From NCBI GenBank assembly GCA_038234715.1, contig JBBQTD010000060.1:1-16602 (forward strand): a DNA stretch of 16,602 nucleotides, given 5' to 3'. Source of the DNA: SZAS-103 sp038234715. Lineage in GTDB: Bacteria > Pseudomonadota > Gammaproteobacteria > Xanthomonadales > Xanthomonadaceae. The stretch's first letter is position 1. The number at the start of each line of letters is the position of its first letter. Of this stretch, positions 13,672-16,602 are shown in pieces. The notes beneath the pieces were generated by a model that worked only from the letters and a program-made list of their open reading frames with translations, was not told where the DNA came from and made no database searches. Made by a program: the position numbers and the translations under genes.

Positions 13672-14163
13672 ATGAGCGCGACCCGCAAGCTGGCCCCGTC
13701 CGTACCGTGCATCGTAATTGCGATCGTCATCAGCGTGGGGGCATGCAACAACAATGCACCCGCACCGACCGCGCATCCTCGCGCCAAATCAATGGTCGTG
13801 CGCAATGCGGTCCCTGCAATCGACGTCACCAAGCTTGAGCTGGGCAACGCGGTCAATCCGGACGGCAACATCGCGCAACCCGTGGCGACCTTCAAGCCGA
13901 CAGACACGGTCTATGTCGCGGTCACCACCCAGCGTCCCGGCCATGGGATCGCACTCAAGGCCAGATGGGTGTTCCAGGACGGCAGCGTGATCAAGGACGT
14001 CACCAAGACGATCAGCCCCACCGACACGATGGTCACCGACTTCCAGCTCACCAACGATGCGGGCTGGCCTGTTGGGCGCTACCGGGTCCAGGTGTTCGTC
14101 AATGACCAGCCGGATGGTTTGAGTCACATGGTCGCAATAACCGAGTACGCGGTGAACCCGTAG
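13672..14163 (+). CDS. small predicted lipoprotein, function unknown
   Basis: A 163-residue protein with a type II signal peptide: basic start, hydrophobic stretch (about 11-24) and the lipobox VGAC with the acylated cysteine C25, followed by NNNAP. The mature domain looks beta-rich, with alternating strands (TDTVYVAVTT, ALKARWVFQD, GRYRVQVFVND) similar to an immunoglobulin-like or DUF2914-like fold; I cannot name the family securely. A strong ribosome site AGGAGA lies six bases before the ATG. It follows queF by 25 bp and may be read through from that operon. The residue after the lipobox cysteine is Asn, not Asp, which favours outer-membrane sorting. Confidence 0.78.
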   Translation: MSATRKLAPSVPCIVIAIVISVGACNNNAPAPTAHPRAKSMVVRNAVPAIDVTKLELGNAVNPDGNIAQPVATFKPTDTVYVAVTTQRPGHGIALKARWVFQDGSVIKDVTKTISPTDTMVTDFQLTNDAGWPVGRYRVQVFVNDQPDGLSHMVAITEYAVNP

Positions 14164-14174
14164 TTGCGGCGCGC

Positions 14175-14203
14175 TTCATTCCGTCGCGACAAACCGCGAC
14201 AAT
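14175..14203 (+). promoter_or_regulatory. weak promoter-like region with repeats ahead of icd
   Basis: TTCATT (14175-14180) and GACAAT (14198-14203) are spaced by 17 bases and could be a weak sigma-70 promoter. Between them lies an inverted repeat, GTCGCG (14183-14188) with CGCGAC (14195-14200), and the direct repeat CGCGACAA at 14185 and 14195. A regulator binding there would control icd. The hexamer matches are poor. Confidence 0.25.
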
Positions 14204-14259
14204 GGTCCACGCCTGTCCACTTGACCACGTCGCCAGCAGCGCGGCAGCACGGAGCAACC

Positions 14260-15588
<1,329 letters not shown>

Positions 15589-15596
15589 TTTGCGCA

Positions 15597-15624
15597 GTTG
15601 CGATCGCGAGGACGCGATCGCAAC
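15597..15624. terminator. perfect 12-bp hairpin downstream of icd
   Basis: GTTGCGATCGCG (15597-15608) and CGCGATCGCAAC (15613-15624) are exact reverse complements around an AGGA loop, starting eight bases after the icd stop codon. The stability and position suit a transcription terminator or a 3'-end-protecting hairpin. There is no T-run; the next bases are GACCTGGAAAACC. Each arm contains the octamer GCGATCGC. Confidence 0.6.
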
Positions 15625-15707
15625 GACCTGGAAAACCTGTTCTTAACCCGGCATTCGGCTTTTGTCTGCGATGGTGATAGCGTGCGCGCATTCACAAAGG
15701 ACTCCTC

Positions 15708-16595
15708 ATGAACCGCAGGCCCAGGACGTTCCAGCTCGCCCTAGTCACAATAGCCATGGTCCCTGCGCTAGCCATCGCATTCGCTGATGAGCCAGCTGCG
15801 CCGCAGGTGATGTCCATTGCGCCCCAATCGACGGATTCGGCTGCCATCGACCGTGCGATCGCTGGTCCATGGCGCAATCCGAACAACACCGCGCGCGACA
15901 AGTACCGCCACCCAAGGGAGACCCTTGCATTCTTTGGCGTGAAGGCGAACCAGACGGTCGTCGAAATAACCCCTGGATCCGGCTGGTACACGGAGATCCT
16001 TGCGCCGTTGCTGCACGACAAGGGCCACTACATCGGGATCGTCGACGATCCAGCGAGCGTGAAAGCCACTGCGCGCGCCGAGACCGAGGATTTGAATTCC
16101 CGGCTGGAAGCAAAGCTGGCGATGCACAACGAACTCTACGCTTTGGCCTTGGAGCGTCAGATCGATCCGGTCGCTCCCAATCTGGGCCCGCCGGGTTCTG
16201 CGGACGTCGTGCTGACGTTTCGAAACGTGCACAACTGGGTCATTGACGGCACGCAGGCTGTCATGTTCAAAGCCATGTTCGCGGTGCTCAAGCCGGGAGG
16301 CGTTCTGGGCGTGACCGATCATCGCGCGAATCCCGGTGCGCCGACCGATGGCACGCAGGGTTATCTGACCGAGCAGCAGGTCATCGACTATGCAACCGCT
16401 GCAGGCTTCGTACTGGCGGCGAAGAGCGACATCAACGCGAACCCGAAAGACACCAAGGACTACTCGAACGGCGTCTGGACGCTGCCGCCGACCTTGCGAT
16501 TGGGCGAACACGATAAAGCGAAATATCTTGCGATTGGCGAGTCGGACCGGATGACGCTGCGCTTCGTGAAGCCAGCGGCAGGAGCGAAAAGGTAG
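15708..16595 (+). CDS. exported class I methyltransferase-like protein (COG4798 type)
   Basis: A 295-residue protein with a signal peptide (about residues 1-26, cleavage after AFA), so predicted to be periplasmic. The mature part resembles a Rossmann-fold methyltransferase: the motif I region VVEITPGSGWYTEIL has E86, G90 and G92, followed by GIVDDPAS, VVLTFRNVHNW and a VLKPGGVLGVTDHR strand-turn typical of motifs IV to VI. A SAM-dependent enzyme outside the cytosol is hard to explain, since SAM is not known to be supplied to the periplasm, so the fold may serve another purpose. A clear AAGGA ribosome site precedes the ATG. It stands alone after the icd hairpin. Confidence 0.82.
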   Translation: MNRRPRTFQLALVTIAMVPALAIAFADEPAAPQVMSIAPQSTDSAAIDRAIAGPWRNPNNTARDKYRHPRETLAFFGVKANQTVVEITPGSGWYTEILAPLLHDKGHYIGIVDDPASVKATARAETEDLNSRLEAKLAMHNELYALALERQIDPVAPNLGPPGSADVVLTFRNVHNWVIDGTQAVMFKAMFAVLKPGGVLGVTDHRANPGAPTDGTQGYLTEQQVIDYATAAGFVLAAKSDINANPKDTKDYSNGVWTLPPTLRLGEHDKAKYLAIGESDRMTLRFVKPAAGAKR

Positions 16596-16602
16596 CTTTC
16601 CC

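Overview
The window is GC-rich, densely coded proteobacterial DNA. The GumN/TraB-type exported protein, membrane-bound cytochrome c5-type protein, long-form QueF, ZapE and NADP-type Icd together suggest a gammaproteobacterium of the Xanthomonadales/Lysobacterales (for example Rhodanobacteraceae). This placement is an inference from gene content and protein style; no rRNA or other phylogenetic marker is present. No IS element, integrase, phage gene or CRISPR array was seen, and the DNA reads as ordinary chromosome.

Layout. Positions 1-140 hold the edge of a probable tRNA-Arg gene and a detached 5' half of the same kind of tRNA, both on the minus strand. At 353-2393 an OmpR-type response regulator overlaps a sensor histidine kinase whose ATP-binding domain looks degenerate. 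At 2578-6005 lies a plus-strand cassette: a four-helix DMT/SMR-like membrane protein, a cytosolic serine esterase, a second DMT/SMR-like protein, a stand-alone acyl carrier protein and a FabF-type ketosynthase. This is the most unusual part of the window. It has acyl-chain chemistry and a possible two-subunit membrane translocator, but no ketoreductase, dehydratase, ligase or acyltransferase of its own.

At 6135-10044 four genes lie on the minus strand: a GumN/TraB-like exported protein, then (in transcription order) a translationally coupled trio of HAD phosphatase, class III aminotransferase and a DUF4337-like membrane protein. At 10313-16595 all genes are on the plus strand: an anchored cytochrome c5-like protein, an alpha/beta hydrolase, ZapE, QueF, a small lipoprotein, NADP-dependent isocitrate dehydrogenase and an exported methyltransferase-like protein. 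The hydrolase, zapE, queF and lipoprotein genes are tightly packed and probably co-transcribed.

Functionally, most of the right half is housekeeping (queuosine synthesis, TCA cycle, cell division, electron transport). The left half is more accessory. The candidate new system is the transporter-esterase-transporter-ACP-ketosynthase cassette, with the HAD/aminotransferase pair as a second, less distinctive orphan pathway. Several perfect inverted repeats lie between genes: before the ketosynthase, in the cytochrome leader, after the cytochrome gene and after icd. None is followed by a clear U-tract.
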